DNA of 64,000 nt from Fusarium oxysporum f. sp. lycopersici 4287 (Eukaryota > Ascomycota > Sordariomycetes > Hypocreales > Nectriaceae). This document shows, in pieces, positions 34,144 to 47,148 of this stretch. Location: contig NC_030988.1 of NCBI RefSeq assembly GCF_000149955.1, forward strand, positions 2,008,109 to 2,072,108, read 5' to 3'. The notes under the pieces are model-generated. The model had not been told where the DNA came from, searched no databases, and was given only the letters and a program-made list of their open reading frames with translations. The stretch's first letter is position 1, and every line of letters begins with the position of its first letter. A program made the translations under genes and the position numbers.

Positions 34144-36243
34144 ATGAGCTCTCAATCAATACCTACCAACGCCTTCAATGCATATGACGACCAAAGCTTC
34201 ATCAGGGAGGATAACAGCAGCCGGGAGCATGAGTATGATAGCACCCGGCGACCCGACTTTCCTCCCGCAGAAGACCGAGGGTTCAATTTCCAACCGTTCA
34301 ATATGGAAAGGTGCGATCTTAAGGTCAACCAGCTGCCCCAAGAGCCGCTGCACCTCTTCCAACACTTTGTGCCTCTTTCCCTAGTCAACAGCTGGGTTCA
34401 ATATACCAACAGCTGGGTCAACAGCTTGCGGGAAAGGGGCGTTATTGATAGCCGGAACCATGAATTGGAGGGCCGGTCACGGCTGCAAAGCTGGAAGCCT
34501 ACATGCGCCGCAGAAGTGTATATCTGGCTTGGGGTCATAATTTATATAGGAATCCATAAGGAAATTGCAATTGAAGACCATTGGAAGACTCCTAAGCCGG
34601 GGGAGCAACGTCCTGAACAATCTATCATCAAGTTCATGACATATTACCGGCTTCAACTCCTTCATCGTCACCTTCGCCCCTTCGATTATACCAAATTTAC
34701 TGACGATGAGAGCTTCCCTGAGGTCTTTCAATGCGCACAACCGTGGTCTGAGCACATACAATATGCCACAACGCAGCTCTGTGAGCCGGGCTCTCATCTC
34801 GCTGTAGATGAAGGCATGATCCGCTATACAGGGAGGAACTCAGAGGCCACATATGTGCCCGGCGAGCCTATTAATCCAGGCTTCAAGGTATGGGTTGTGG
34901 CCCAGTTAGGTATCTTTTTACGGTGGATTTAGCACCAGCCCGGTGCAGAACACGGTCCTGTTGGCATTGAACGTTCAAAGAGGAAGAAATCGGTTTCTCA
35001 AAGAGGGAGAGGCGGCCGAGGAGGAAGAAGAGGAAAAGTCAGCCGAAAGAGGAAAGCTAGCGAGGCTGATAAGGTTGAAGAAGTTATCTACGTCCTCACA
35101 GACGGCGGGGATAAAGTGATTGCATTGAACTCGACTCAAAGCGTCGTTATTGCCCTTATAAATCTACTGCCGAATTCGATATATCACGTCTTTGTGGATA
35201 ATCTCTTCTCCTCGCCAGACCTCTTTCTCTCTCTCCGTCAGCACGGCACGGCGCTACAGGCACAGCCCGCCCTAACTGTGGCATCTTCAATGAGCTCATT
35301 GATGCCAAGAAGAAGGATAGATCAGGGAAATCAAGGTTCAAATTCAACGAGATCAAAGTCATCCCTACCCCAGATAATCAGGTAGAAAGCCTTGACTCTA
35401 TTAGCTACGATTTCCTTACTAACTTATCTATTCTTACTACAGGTAAATCAAATCGTGTGGAAGGATAAAGCCCTTGTGTTATTCCTATCAACCGTGTTTA
35501 AGGGCGATGAGAGATGTGAGCGGTGGAGGAAGCGGCCGTCAACAACGACTTCTACAGCACGGCCAATACAGCGATTTTTTGGTGACGAGCCAGTCAAGCT
35601 CATATCAATCCCTACCGTGGCTGCCGTATATAATGATGAGATGAATCATGTGGATCGAGGAGACCAGAGGAGGGCATATCAGGGCTACGATCATACTATA
35701 CGCCGCGGCGCTTGGCAGGCTCTTGCTTGGGCCTTCCTGTTAGATGTGGTCCTTGTGAATAGCTTCCTTTTGCAACTCCACGGCCAGCCTCATTGGAAGC
35801 GATATACAAATCAGAAAGATTGGCGCCGGCGCATGTATAACGAGCTATTCAAAGCATTCTATAAGGAAAGTCAGCCATGGCGGAGATTTCGGGTTGGGGA
35901 TGAATTTACGCCCGTGGCACAGCATACATATGTCCAAAGAGGGAAAAAAGGGAATTGCGTTGCTTGTCAGGGTTATCAGCTTGGGAGGCCTAGGTCAAGG
36001 AGCTCAATGAAGCTTTTGGGGCTAGTCAGCAGCAATAAAAGAAGGCATCAATCAAGGTGGGGATGTAAGCAGTGTGATGTCGCGATTTGTCCGAGATGCC
36101 CATCAAAACGTATTGGAGCTACAACCAGCAACACCGAGTTGCAGAGTTTCCAGACATGCAAATTTGCTTCACAAAAGGGATTGTTAATGTCGAGTCTTCG
36201 GCGGTGCGTTAGGCTAATGAAGTGTTCGGAAATATCCGGTTAA
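34144..36243 (+). pseudogene. piggyBac-like transposase (copy 2), disabled
   Basis: The frame starts at a true ATG (34144) and carries the PGBD N-terminus that copy 1 lacks. Catalytic aspartates are in LAVDEGMIRYTGRN, YHVFVDNLFSS and MNHVDRGDQ, followed by the cysteine-rich C-terminus (CVACQGYQ ... CKQCDVAICPRC). It is broken by TAG at 34930-34932, where copy 1 has Trp (TGG-to-TAG), and by a one-base deletion near 35250 in the HGTGATGTARP-type region. An intron at the same place as in copy 1 (about 35383-35442) precedes the last exon. The two lesions make it non-functional. Confidence 0.87.
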
Positions 36244-37379
36244 GATTGCAGGGCGAATCTGTTCTTCTTGATTGAGGATTGGATACTAGAAAAAAGGTCA
36301 TGCTCTTTTAGTGTAGTCTTTCAAGTGTGGCTTCCCAGTAACAGAGATAGAGAGCTCGAGTCACCGCGAGGTGATGCACCAAGAGATGTGTTTAACTGCA
36401 ATGCGCTCTCAAGAACTCGATTAAGCCAGCACTCGACGAATCAGAGCAGAAATAGGAGAATAGAGTCTCGTAGAATGCTTCTTTGCAATTTGCCCAGTCA
36501 ATGGTCCCGCTCAGAGGTCGCCCAAGCTGCTGCGATAGACAGCTGAAACGTTCATGTACCACCTAGGCGTTCAACTCGGATAGTGAGTGGTATGGCGGCG
36601 ATGGATGATGAAAACAGCCGTGAGGATCCGGTCGGAGTATCGGGCGCGGTGCCTTGAAGAACGAACATGTATGAGTATGGGAAAGAAGTGAGAACGAGGG
36701 GGGATGCCGATCGTCTCCAGAAGCAGGAACGGAGTAGTTATTTGCCTGGCTAGCGTACCAGCCAGTTGGTGGAGATGAGAAGTAAAGGTGGAGAGCCTGG
36801 GGCATAGATGGCTTATGTTTCGGAATGTATGCCTATTGGGCAGCATCAATATGAAATCAATAGAATTGAATTACTTGTTAGGACGTCCCTTCGTGTACAG
36901 ACGGCATGGGTCTAGTCGCTTATCTACAACATCCAATGCGAGCTAGCGGAAAATTCCGACGTACAAAGATTGGGTCCCTGAGTTGAATGGAACCCCAGCA
37001 CCACATTCCTGATCCCTGCAGATCCTCCCTTAAGCTAGTCTTAACCCCAGTCGTCTAAGATTACGATAGATCAGCCATGAAACACCATAACTAAAATGAT
37101 GATGTAGACATCGGGAGGAGTAGAGGTCTTTTTGGAAGTCTCCTCAAGGGTTCAAGGGTTTTTGAGGTGGGTCGAATCCACACACCCTCACTTGCATATC
37201 TTTCTTAAAGGCTTGGAACGTGAAGAATACTACTGGTCTACCATCGCAGGGCAGGTAACTTCACAACTTGGGGAGAAGAGAAAGACGCACACACAAAGAC
37301 ACAACAAAAAAATAATATATTTAACACCCGCCTGCCGCCAACCTTCAGCCGACCTTCTGCCTCTTCATACACAATTAAC
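36244..37379. other. Region without a recognisable gene
   Basis: Short frames on both strands (for example minus 36571-36849) lack family signals. The last 100 bases are the leader of the bZIP gene. Nothing else was seen. Confidence 0.4.
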
Positions 37380-38359
37380 ATGGACCAATCATTATCAACA
37401 GCACCTGCGAAGTCCAAGCGGAAGAGTAAGTTGCCTTTTTCCTTTATTTGTTTATTAGTCTTGTTTATTGCCCTGATGCTATGGATCTCCGTATTCTATA
37501 TTCAATAGAAATAAAACTAAGCAAAGCAGGGCAAACTATCCTTACCATACTAATATAGCGTTGTTCAGGCACCAGAAGGGTTTCTACCCTTACTCCCGTA
37601 CAGCTCGCCCGCAAGAGAGCCAACGATCGAGAGGCCCAGAGGGCGAATCGCGCCCGCACCAAAAGGCACATTGAGCGGCTGGAGCGCGAACTAGGGGAGC
37701 TCAAGAGCAACCAAGGTCGTGACCAGACCATCCAAGAGCTATTGCGCCGCAATGAGACAGTCGAGAAAGAGTTGATTCGACTCAAGGAGATCATGGGGGC
37801 GCCAATGGCCTCGTTATCTTCCCCTGGACCAGGCCTAACTCTACGACGACTCTCATTTCCCGACAAGCTCTCAACATCAACAGCTTGCAATGGCAACCTC
37901 AGCACTGGCAACGATGCTATTCTTTGCCTTCACGGAACACCATTCACTAGCGACTACAGCTGCCTCAACGACTACAGCCAACAATATATCCCCTTGTCTG
38001 ACAACTGCAAATCCTTAGCGAGCACCATCTCTCATCCTATCCCCTCCAACATGTCGGCCCCATCATCATCAGGCGAATATAGTGCCGGCTATATCCCAAC
38101 CAGCGTGCCCACTCCGGTCCTTCCCTTCAACGCCACTAGCTCCTCAAACATTTGCGCTATATATAATAAGGATGTTATCAAGATGGAGTATATCGAGGTG
38201 GGCCATCACGGTGCAATACCTCAAGCGCTTCGTCAACCCGACATAAAGTATGGCGAAGAGATTATTCACATCAAACATCTAGACGCCAGATTCTGCGTCA
38301 ATTATCCTCCGCTTAATCCCGACACTCCCCATTCTCACCCCTACGCACTGCAACACTAG
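37380..38359 (+). CDS. bZIP transcription factor (278 aa)
   Basis: Exon 1 (37380-37425) encodes a short basic N-terminus. A 143-nt intron (GTAAGT...TTCAG, acceptor at 37567-37568) leads to exon 2 (37569-38359). The basic region LARKRANDREAQRANRARTK lies near residues 27-46 and is followed by a leucine zipper (IERLERELGEL, then NETVEKELIRLKEI). This N-terminal bZIP with a Ser/Pro/Tyr-rich tail is common in Fusarium-type regulators. A closer acceptor (37557-37558) would break the frame, which decides the splice choice. It presumably acts as a nuclear dimer; targets are unknown. Confidence 0.85.
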
Positions 38360-40468
38360 CAGCTGCAGTCCGCCTGGAACATGTAAACAAGGTACTAGTC
38401 TCAGCCACATTCGTTAGTTCGTTAAATTACCCCGCCAATTGAAACTGGTGTGTACCCACACTGATACCATTGACGTGCCGTGTCATGATCTTCTGGTCAG
38501 CTTGCCTAGCACTGTCGCTGGCAGACCCAAGCCACGACGATCTGTCAGATTCTGGGATGCGTATAACCCCGCTCCCTATACCCTAATTCTGGATCTTCAT
38601 ATGACCAGCGGCAAGCCACGAAGTGTGTTATTATAAACTACTTCCAAGCTTGGAGTTACATTAGCAAGAATCGCCATGCTAGCTGTGATATAACTGGCCA
38701 AACTTTGGCCTCCTGAGACAGTTGGAATAAGCCATTCAGGATTGGATTGTTGACGTGTACGTTGCAAGTGTAATGCGCAGGGCTAGTCTGAAAGACAACA
38801 TATTGCCATTGGTTGCTTCCTGGTCTTGATTAGCCAATTAACACCATTCATTGGTGAACTATGATCGCCGAGCGGTCATCGTGAGAGGATCGGAGTTGTC
38901 CGGAGGCAAAGGCGGCCATTACTTTTGCTTTTTACTAATGGTGACAGAGCTCTATCAGTTTGAGGGTTAACAAAGACTCCGGATGTTATCCCCGTTGAAG
39001 ATTAGGGTTACAGCAAGTGTACGATCATATTAACGAGCCATTTTCAGTGTGAAGGAAATAAGTAGCATAAAGCTAACTCATCATGATTGATGTTACAGTT
39101 CATTCTCGTCGGAAATGGTACCCTAAGGTCCAGGGAAACTCTTAAGGCACTAACTTCGTGCTTCCAGGAAGATTTTTCTTCCTTCCGTCTAAGGTTAGAT
39201 GGATGGAAGGTCTGAAGAAATGCGTGGCTGCACCACGCGTCTTTGTCCGCGTCTATACTTTGAGAGTCTGTCTGATTCTGTGCAGTCTGGCTCTTGATGC
39301 ACAGCTGTTCCAATACCCAATACCAAACCTTTTTCGTACAAAACAACTGGGGTGTGGATTCTAAGATGAAATATAGCGTGCAGCCGGGATGAAGTTGGCG
39401 AGTAGTTGCGACTGGGGATGTTAGGCACCCTCTGTTTTTTTTGCTTATTTTCCAAACCTCAACTCCGAAATGATTATTGGTTATATTCCCGAGGATTATA
39501 CAGCTAGGCTTTTACGTAACAGTAATATAGCCGTAGCAAACGTTCGAGAATAAGCAATGCGGGCATATTTGTCATGATTCTTGGTGAATAACTGGTCTCT
39601 GGCTGTCAATAAAACCTTTTATTAATCTCTTAGATAAGGTCCACTTTAGCCCTTAATCCCGGGGTTTTCTACTATAGTTAACTCTACCCTTTCATTCTTG
39701 GCTGTCTGTGCTTTTATTAAACCACCTGTTGTGATGTATTATGTTTTTCCCTTGATAGTTGTAGTTCCGAGGTGATGGACTTATACATGTGAGGAGAGGT
39801 TGCTGGTGACGGACTGAAGGACGGAAACAGTCTAGTCGGGATGAGTATTGTTACCTTGTGGGTCAGGTTAGACAAGGAAGGGGCCTAACCTTTAGTACTT
39901 TCGCCAGTAGACCGCGGTCTAGAACGTCGCCATTGTACCGAGAGTTTGAAAGAACCAGTTTCGAGGATAAAAGACGTGTCTTCACAGTAGAGTACGGTCT
40001 TATCTAGTGTTAACTTGCTAATCCTGTTTTCCACGGCTCAGATCCTATGCATCACACACCTTAGCCTGGCAGGCGTGCAATAATAGTCACCACAAAGACA
40101 GGGAGTATGGCGGCTACGGGTTATACTTTCAAGCTTGAAGATATGTGGATATTACCCAGTCTGAACCAGCAGTGCTTAAGCTAAGAATGCAAACAGTCCA
40201 GCCGCATCCAGCTTGTCATTTAGGAGCTGCGTGACATATTACTTTACAACTTGCACAATCTTTTGCCCCTGATGTAACGAACTCAATTTAGCTTGGGGCC
40301 GCCTATTGACCGACAAAGATAAAGTTAAGCGCCGTAAACAGCCTAGCGCACTTGGCCATACAAGGCCTTCCGGGCGGAATGAATTTATTCATTTATTGAC
40401 CGCCATTTCCCCCCCATTCACTCTGGCAATTTTGCATGCTCTCGTTCATCATTTGACGGCGGATCAGA
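38360..40468. other. Long region without a recognisable gene
   Basis: Only short frames are present (for example plus 38439-38636), none with a family signature. Sequence near 39600-39900 is AT-rich with no detectable terminal repeats. Nothing was annotated. Confidence 0.4.
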
Positions 40469-41632
40469 ATGGAAGATGAATCTTCAGTACTGACGATTAT
40501 TCCTTCGTTAAATGCACGATGCGGACCACTCTCCTGCAAAGGTGACAAAGCATGTCAGCCTCCTCATATTTCGGCCGATATCTCAGCCCGACAATCGTCG
40601 CCGTCTCAAAACACGGCGAGGCAACTCTATGAATTCAGCTATTTCGCAAAACTACCCGCAGGAATCCGAAGCAAGATTTGGAACCTGGCTTTCTCTCCAT
40701 CTTCTCCTCGAGTATACATTCCATATGCGCGCCGAATTGAAGGAAATGGGAGGCAGTACCCTCACTATCGACACGACTTGCCAGGATTTATGTGCTTGTG
40801 CAAAGAAGTCCGGGAAATCACCATCAGGAATCGAGAACTTTACCTTATCTCATGCAGATATGACGTCTGTACCTTTGGATATGTGGACCGCATATACGGC
40901 TGGGTTGATCCAAAACGCGACTTACTCTATATCGATCTCCACCAGGACATCAAAGGTCATTTTGATTATATCTCAAACGTCTTTGAAACTGTAATTCTCT
41001 GTCCGAAGCACATCGGGAATGCGTTACATCTGGAGGAACTGTCTTATTGGTCTACATCACTATCTCATTTTTATTCCTCAGAATTTGGCCCATCATATTC
41101 CTCGAGGGTCAAAGAATTACAACTCGTTTGCCGATCGTACAACCTCCCAATCTCCAGGTTTTCGGTTGGAACCCAGAATGATTTTTTAATCTTGGATCTT
41201 GACAAGGAGAATGATGTAAACTGGTTTCTAGCATTACGGAGCCGTCTTCCAAAATGCGACATTCCCTGGAACGTTATCGAAGATGATTTTCGCCGAGAAA
41301 GAAACCTTGACTGGCAACTTGGATTACTTAATGATTGGAGTGCAGGGGTAAAGCTTTTCGAGGGTCAATATCATATACGACTTGGCGATGCCGACAGCGA
41401 AGACATGCTACATCTTCCTTTGCCAATAGATGTGCAAATGGATGTTTTTGATATTGTTAATGATATTTGGGCTAATCCGGATGACATTTCCGATGATTTC
41501 CATGGCTATTTTTGGTTCATGCTGCCGTGGGCAGATTATGCAACTTTGGTCAGTCAAGTTTGGGCCTCATCCATCGGTGTAGAAACATTTCCCGAGGTAC
41601 GACGGGTTGTACAATTTCATCTGGAGGGTTAA
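40469..41632 (+). CDS. 2EXR domain protein
   Basis: An intronless frame of 387 aa. The 2EXR motif characteristic of large ascomycete families lies near residues 55-85 (FSYFAKLPAGIRSKIWNLAF followed by PRVYIPYARR). The remainder is the usual variable extension (DLPGFMCLCKEVREITIRNR). The ATG at 40469 follows a plausible leader. These proteins are numerous in filamentous ascomycetes, and their role is not established. No signal peptide or membrane segment was seen. A hAT-type terminus begins 59 bp downstream. Confidence 0.8.
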   Translation: MEDESSVLTIIPSLNARCGPLSCKGDKACQPPHISADISARQSSPSQNTARQLYEFSYFAKLPAGIRSKIWNLAFSPSSPRVYIPYARRIEGNGRQYPHYRHDLPGFMCLCKEVREITIRNRELYLISCRYDVCTFGYVDRIYGWVDPKRDLLYIDLHQDIKGHFDYISNVFETVILCPKHIGNALHLEELSYWSTSLSHFYSSEFGPSYSSRVKELQLVCRSYNLPISRFSVGTQNDFLILDLDKENDVNWFLALRSRLPKCDIPWNVIEDDFRRERNLDWQLGLLNDWSAGVKLFEGQYHIRLGDADSEDMLHLPLPIDVQMDVFDIVNDIWANPDDISDDFHGYFWFMLPWADYATLVSQVWASSIGVETFPEVRRVVQFHLEG

Positions 41633-41690
41633 GACACGCGATTTACAACTTCGTAGCTGAAACGACGTATACAGTCTTGGATGAGTTTCG

Positions 41691-42026
41691 CAGGGCTGCC
41701 GTCAGATCAGTCAAATGAGATTAGGGCCTAAATCTGAACTAAACTAACAATTTACCTTCTATATCTACCCGTTGACTCGTGTAGGGCGAGCCAACTTGGC
41801 ATTCCAACGGGTAGCAATATTTGAGCAAAAGGCTTTCAAAACATCTGAGGGTGGTATTGTGGCGAGCGTGACCAGTCCTTCGCCAATGTTGGGCGTTGAT
41901 CAGATTAGCAGAAAGCCTAGGGTCCGGGAGTTTTATTTGGCCTGACACCATGGACGCTCCCTGTTGGATTTTTTACACTTGAGAAAGCGTACCCACTCCA
42001 TCTGGCTGACTTATTTTTGCAGCCCT
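41691..42026. repeat. hAT-derived non-autonomous fragment
   Basis: CAGGGCTGCCGTCAGATC at 41691 is identical to the terminus of hAT element 1 (1811), and GATTAGG follows in both. A possible opposite end, GCAGCCCT, lies at 42019-42026. No transposase is inside and no 8-bp duplication was found, so it may be a MITE or a broken end. Confidence 0.55.
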
Positions 42027-44927
42027 ATCCTCAAGGTACAGGACTTAATTCATTCGTGACATCGACATCTCTGTCTTAGCCATGAATTCAATGAGTTATT
42101 AAACTTCAACGACCGCGGAAACAAGGCCCACTCACGACCTCTTTTCTTTGTTTCTGGGGGAGAGGGGGTGGTCATTTAAGATTATGCCAAGCCCTTGGAG
42201 GGGAGGGGGACTGGGCGAGATTATGCAGTCATGAAAGGCTTTACGCGAGGGGAGCGGGTGGTTCATGCCTGGGATGAGCGTCGAAAGGGACCGGTTAGCG
42301 GAGATGAGCGGGAAAGTGGCTGCAGCTTGGGTGGGCCTGCTGAGGGTTACAAATGAGCCTTGGTACAGACAGCTCTTTCGGCGATCAGCTGAGGATGATG
42401 TGATGAAGAATTACGCCTACCATACCATCCCTTCCGAGATTGATCGATAAGCCTGGGCATCTCAGCTTGGGGAGGAGATTATTCGGGGTCTGATGGTAGA
42501 GCTGAGCGAGATGTTGAGAAACATGAACCAGCGAGACCTTTTGGCGGAAATCCTCCAGGAAGGTAGACGGGATCAAGACAGGGCGTCACGTAATGTGATC
42601 AGCGGACAAAGACATGAATGCGGCCTAGTAAGGAAGTACCGGATGGGACCAAGAAGAAGATGCATCCCATGGCTCCATCCAGCCCCCTTGAGACTGTCAC
42701 ACATCCCAGGCGGAGTGTGGTTGGTTCATGTGGATGATGGCTCTATTCAAGGTGGTTGGTATTAATTACGAATTCTGGAGGCTAACAGTCGGGCGGCACT
42801 CGATTAAATCTGATGCCCTCGAGCAGCCAGGACGCGGATCGCAAAATCAGCAGACGATATGCACTTTCTGCGATCGCAACACCTGGTCGGCCTGTCTCCT
42901 TACGCCTTCTTGAATGAGTCGGACAGCAAAGCATCATGATCGACAGAGGGGGCGCTGTAAGACGAAAAGTTATACCTTGGCAGGCATCTACCCACATGCA
43001 AAGGTATCTTTCACCAGCCGCGAGTTATTTGACGTGGGATAAGAACAAAGTACCTCTACACCAAGGTCTTATGCAACAAGGCTTTCTCAATCTTAAGACA
43101 CCAAGCCTCCCCTCGATCATGAACGAACCTGGGCCGCTTATGGTGAAGCAGAACGAACCTGGCTCAACGTCGGGACTATCAACAAGTCTATGCAGAGCTT
43201 TCATACTCGGGAAGGCAAAGCAAATGATCAGGCTGCAGGCTGCACGAGTTGCGAGGAAACGGTTGAGGTGCCAGCTCTAGTCTCCCGCGGATGGACGCAT
43301 TCTACGTGTTGTCAAGGCGCATTAGACGCAAAGTATGCTGGCATGCTTGATATTCTGCAAATATCTCAAATTTCAGGAGACAATCTCTTTCAAGGCCACA
43401 AGCCGTGGCGAGTAATATGCTAGTTAAAGTCAAAGTGAGCGACCCCGCAATGTGTTGCCGCAAAACTTTGGCCCCTGACCGGAGACCTGCGCCGAGGCCT
43501 CTGATAGGACAGAACTTTGGGAAACACCAATAGGGACGCTGGGTCATCCCATTCCTTGGCCGGTGAATTAGGTATGAAGGATCGGGCGTCGCAAGCCATG
43601 TGTCAAAAGACAGGCATGTGACATTTACTCAAAATCGAGATCGTGCCCTTTTTATCCTCTAATATGTCCGCAGAGCTTTTTCGAGTGTCGTTCTAGACTA
43701 CCAATCGTGTAGGGTCACGTTGCAATCCCCCAACTTCCAATTAGCAATCCTTACCTAACAAGTTATATAGCTTCGGGCAGGAGGCGACCTCTGGTTTTAC
43801 GCTGGGGGCAGCGTACTGATTGCCTCATTAATATGTTCCGCCAGTCCTTTTTCCCAATACATCGACTTGCTGTTAGTCAATCTCACCGCAGCCACCGGAT
43901 GCATCCTACGAATCAAAGGCGACGGAGTCCAGTCTGTAAATCATTAATTCATTGGAGCTTCTCCAGGCAAGGCCCACTTACTGTCCAATCGCTCTTGGCT
44001 CTTTACTGTGGGCCTGCCCAATAACAGCCTTGTTGAACCCTGAAGCAACCAACCCGCCATTGCCCGCTTCCTGATCTCAACTCCTCTCATTTTTCTCCTT
44101 TATCCGTGTCAAGTGCCTACAATTGACCTTCGCTTGTCGCCAACGCTGGGTCCGTGGAGATAACCTCAGTCGTCTCGTAACCAGGTAGCTCGCTTCAGGC
44201 GTCATTCGCATTCGAATTTGCGTGTCACTACTCTTGAAGTTTCACTTGATTTTCTTTATGCCGGCTTCCGCTTACAGCTCAGATTGAGCTCTCTGCTTAT
44301 GCCCCCCATCCCTCGTACTCAATTGATCGAGATTAGATTGTGGTATGCGGCGTGGTGCGGATAGATAGCAGAGTTTCAGGACACAGTACCCTGGTATACT
44401 CTATGCGTTACAGCGCTTGATATCACCTCTCCTACTAGAAGTCGTATACCTGTATGACCTGTTGCCCAGCCAGGAAGTTCCTCTGGCATGTCTTGTGTCT
44501 GGCTCTGGCCCTGATGATCTACTCTATAGCGACTCACTCAGACTCAATCAAGGCTTATCCGGTCAATCTCCTCCGGCCGATTCCCCCCCCTGCCCTTCCC
44601 CCCATGCTCCTTTTATCAACGTTCTTTTCAAAATGGCAAGTAGCTTGCTGGTCACGTCACAATCGTCACTTTGCCATTGCTTCTTTCCTTCTTATTTCCA
44701 TCACGATCGTCTAGAGTCTCCTTCGCTTCTTCCCTTATTTCAAGGCGATCATCTTTCATCAATATCTCTACTCAACTCAGTCCTTAAGGCATCATCAAGT
44801 CACATCGGGACCAATTCGTATATTTTAGTGCAATGGGTACGGCCCTCCCTTGGTCCAACGCTAACCCCTTCGTGACCGTTCCGTGCTTACACTAAGTCCC
44901 TAAACAGACATACTCCTAGCCTTCGCC
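42027..44927. other. Long region without a recognisable gene
   Basis: Several short frames occur (for example 42936-43280 plus) but none has a family signature or consistent codon pattern. The pyrimidine-rich stretch at 44540-44900 is probably the promoter and 5' leader, with a possible UTR intron ending AACAG near 44908, of the bZIP gene at 44928. Confidence 0.4.
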
Positions 44928-45716
44928 ATGGCTCAGAGCGCCGCTCCACCGATGGAATCTCTGTGCGAACCGTCGGCGGTTCACAACTTCGGCACCGTGT
45001 CTCATCCTGCGCGGGAGCAATGTTGGGCCGCTGACCAGCCCAAATTCCCAGGGCCGTCTGAAGCCGTTGGCAGCAACGCCCAGCACGAATACGATGTCGA
45101 TGATTTCATTCTCAACTACGGATATGCTCCTGCCTCAACCAACTTGACCGGCTCTATCTTCTCCCAGCAGTATCCCACACCACCACGAACTCGCGAGTTA
45201 ACTAGCCCTGAAAGATCCCCTAGCAACTCGGACGGTCGACGACGCTCTTCTTCAACGCAATCGGACGATCAGAAACGAAAACCGAACCACGCCGAGCGCG
45301 ATCCGACAAAATCATCGGGACGCGATTCCACCAAGAAGACAAAAGCAAAAGAAAAAGCAGCAGCAGAAGTTCACGAGAATACAAAAAAGCGTGGCAGTAC
45401 CAACGACGCTGCAGTGACAAATCTTTCGTCTCCGCATTTTAAAAATAACGCCAACACCAGAAAAGTCCAGGAGAGGAATCGAATTGCGTCCAATAAATTC
45501 CGCATCAGGAAGCAAGAAGATGAGAGAAAACTCAAGTCTGCCGAAAAGGATATGGAGCAGATTAACCGCGACTTGTTAACCTGTGCGACAGACCTAACTC
45601 TTCAGGTTTATAACCTCAAGATGAAGCTCCTTCAGCACACCGACTGCGACTGCGCCCTTATCCAGGAGTACATCGCTAACGAAGCCCATCGCTATATCCA
45701 AGACCTAGGAGACTAA
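44928..45716 (+). CDS. bZIP transcription factor, Atf1-like (262 aa)
   Basis: A single exon. The N-terminal half is disordered and Ser/Pro/Lys-rich. The basic region KVQERNRIASNKFRIRKQED sits near residues 180-199, followed by a zipper and a C-terminal block with CDCALIQEYIANEAHRYI. That tail, with its CDC...LIQ.YI pattern, is shared by Atf1/Atf21-type ascomycete stress regulators. It is an accessory bZIP distinct from the one at 37.4 kb. Binding to CRE-type sites is expected from the family but not shown by sequence. Confidence 0.85.
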   Translation: MAQSAAPPMESLCEPSAVHNFGTVSHPAREQCWAADQPKFPGPSEAVGSNAQHEYDVDDFILNYGYAPASTNLTGSIFSQQYPTPPRTRELTSPERSPSNSDGRRRSSSTQSDDQKRKPNHAERDPTKSSGRDSTKKTKAKEKAAAEVHENTKKRGSTNDAAVTNLSSPHFKNNANTRKVQERNRIASNKFRIRKQEDERKLKSAEKDMEQINRDLLTCATDLTLQVYNLKMKLLQHTDCDCALIQEYIANEAHRYIQDLGD

Positions 45717-47148
45717 AAGCAATGCCAGCAGCCCTGATAACATGAGCATTACTTCAATTGGACGAAATACTGGAGAAAACAGTAGTTATGCGATTTACAG
45801 ACACGACGACGATCTTTGATGAAGGATACGAATTAACAAGATGACGCATATTTTATCATTACAATGGTTGAACAATTAGGAGGATGTCAGGACGAGTGGC
45901 ATCGGGAAGCATCTATTCAATCTTGGGGATCTGGAAAATAATCTGAGGAAATGGCCTTTTTCTTGGGCTTTTTAGCAAGTATTACGTAGATACTCTTCTG
46001 CTTACTCCCCGCTGGCCCAGCGGCGCTGGGAGACTTTGTCAACAGAGATTTTCGTGCGTACTGAACTGTCGCCTGGATCATTCCTTCCTTATAAATCCTA
46101 GACATCTAGTAGTATTCCAAATGTGTCGTAAGGGTGGCATTTTCCCACCCATCATCAAGATCTTGCAAGGGAGGCCAGGTCTGACGTCTCTTCTATCGAT
46201 ACCATATCAGCAAGATGTTGTGACTATCCGAGCCTGCGGGTTGTGGTTGCATGCCTCCAGCCCCCATTTCAGGCTCTTCAAAGGCTTGTAGGTCCTAGGC
46301 ATGGTCCAGGGTGTCAGAGCAGTAAGGCTGTGTTGATGGGCCAACGACCAGGTGAGGAGACGGCCAGCCTAACCCTCGAAGGGGGACAGCAGAGGCGTCC
46401 GCAAAGATCCTGGTGGCACGGCTCAGGGGTTTTGACAGGCAGCCACCAAGCGACTGCAAACGTGGGAGACTCATCCTCTCCATCTCATTCAGATCTCAGC
46501 AAGAATGCGCTAATAGGGTCGCCAGGAAATAATCCAAAGAAACAACCCCTAACCCAGGATTCCAGGATGCCATACGATTATAAAACTTAACTGGGAACAA
46601 GCTACGGGGAGATAATGTCACGGTTATGGTGTGTGTTTATTTGTTCCCCGTTGCAGGAATCCCTTGTCTAGGCCTGTCGTGTACGTTTCTAGATCGTCTG
46701 ATCTGGTAAGCTTTAACCTTATGGAGCTTCTTCAGTCTCTCCCCGGATTATGTAAGAATTTGGGTGTATCAGTGACGTAAGACCCAGGCAGTCATAGATG
46801 GGATTGCCCATATTTCCCTCGGCTTTGCTGCGGCGCAACGGGCTGACCAGAGGCAGATATGATACGTCAATGTGGTCCATCCAATCAATAGCGGAGAAAA
46901 CGTACGCAAGATTGCGGCATGTGAGGATCATCCTTTGACCACCATGACATCATTCTTGTTAAGGAAACAACTGCTGCAAGGGGCGGCTCTTACCTGATCA
47001 TAAGGGACATCATAAGCAAATTACACGTTGGCTTTACCTGTAAGTTTCCTTGAAAGGTTTATCTAGGAGACTAGGTTATCATTCAGTTAAATAGCTGGAG
47101 GCCGTAGCTTTGCATATATGCCAACGCCGCAACCGTCGTTCCGGACGC
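45717..47148. other. Region without a recognisable gene
   Basis: Short frames only. It contains the 3' flank of the bZIP gene and the promoter of the Zn2Cys6 gene. Nothing else was supported. Confidence 0.4.

Noticed and set aside
36563..36849. Overlapping minus-strand ORFs of 80 and 92 codons
   Set aside because: Two overlapping frames in low-information sequence without any domain; considered chance.
42027..44927. Several 60-115 codon ORFs as genes
   Set aside because: No family motifs, no consistent leader or splice context, and competing frames on both strands.
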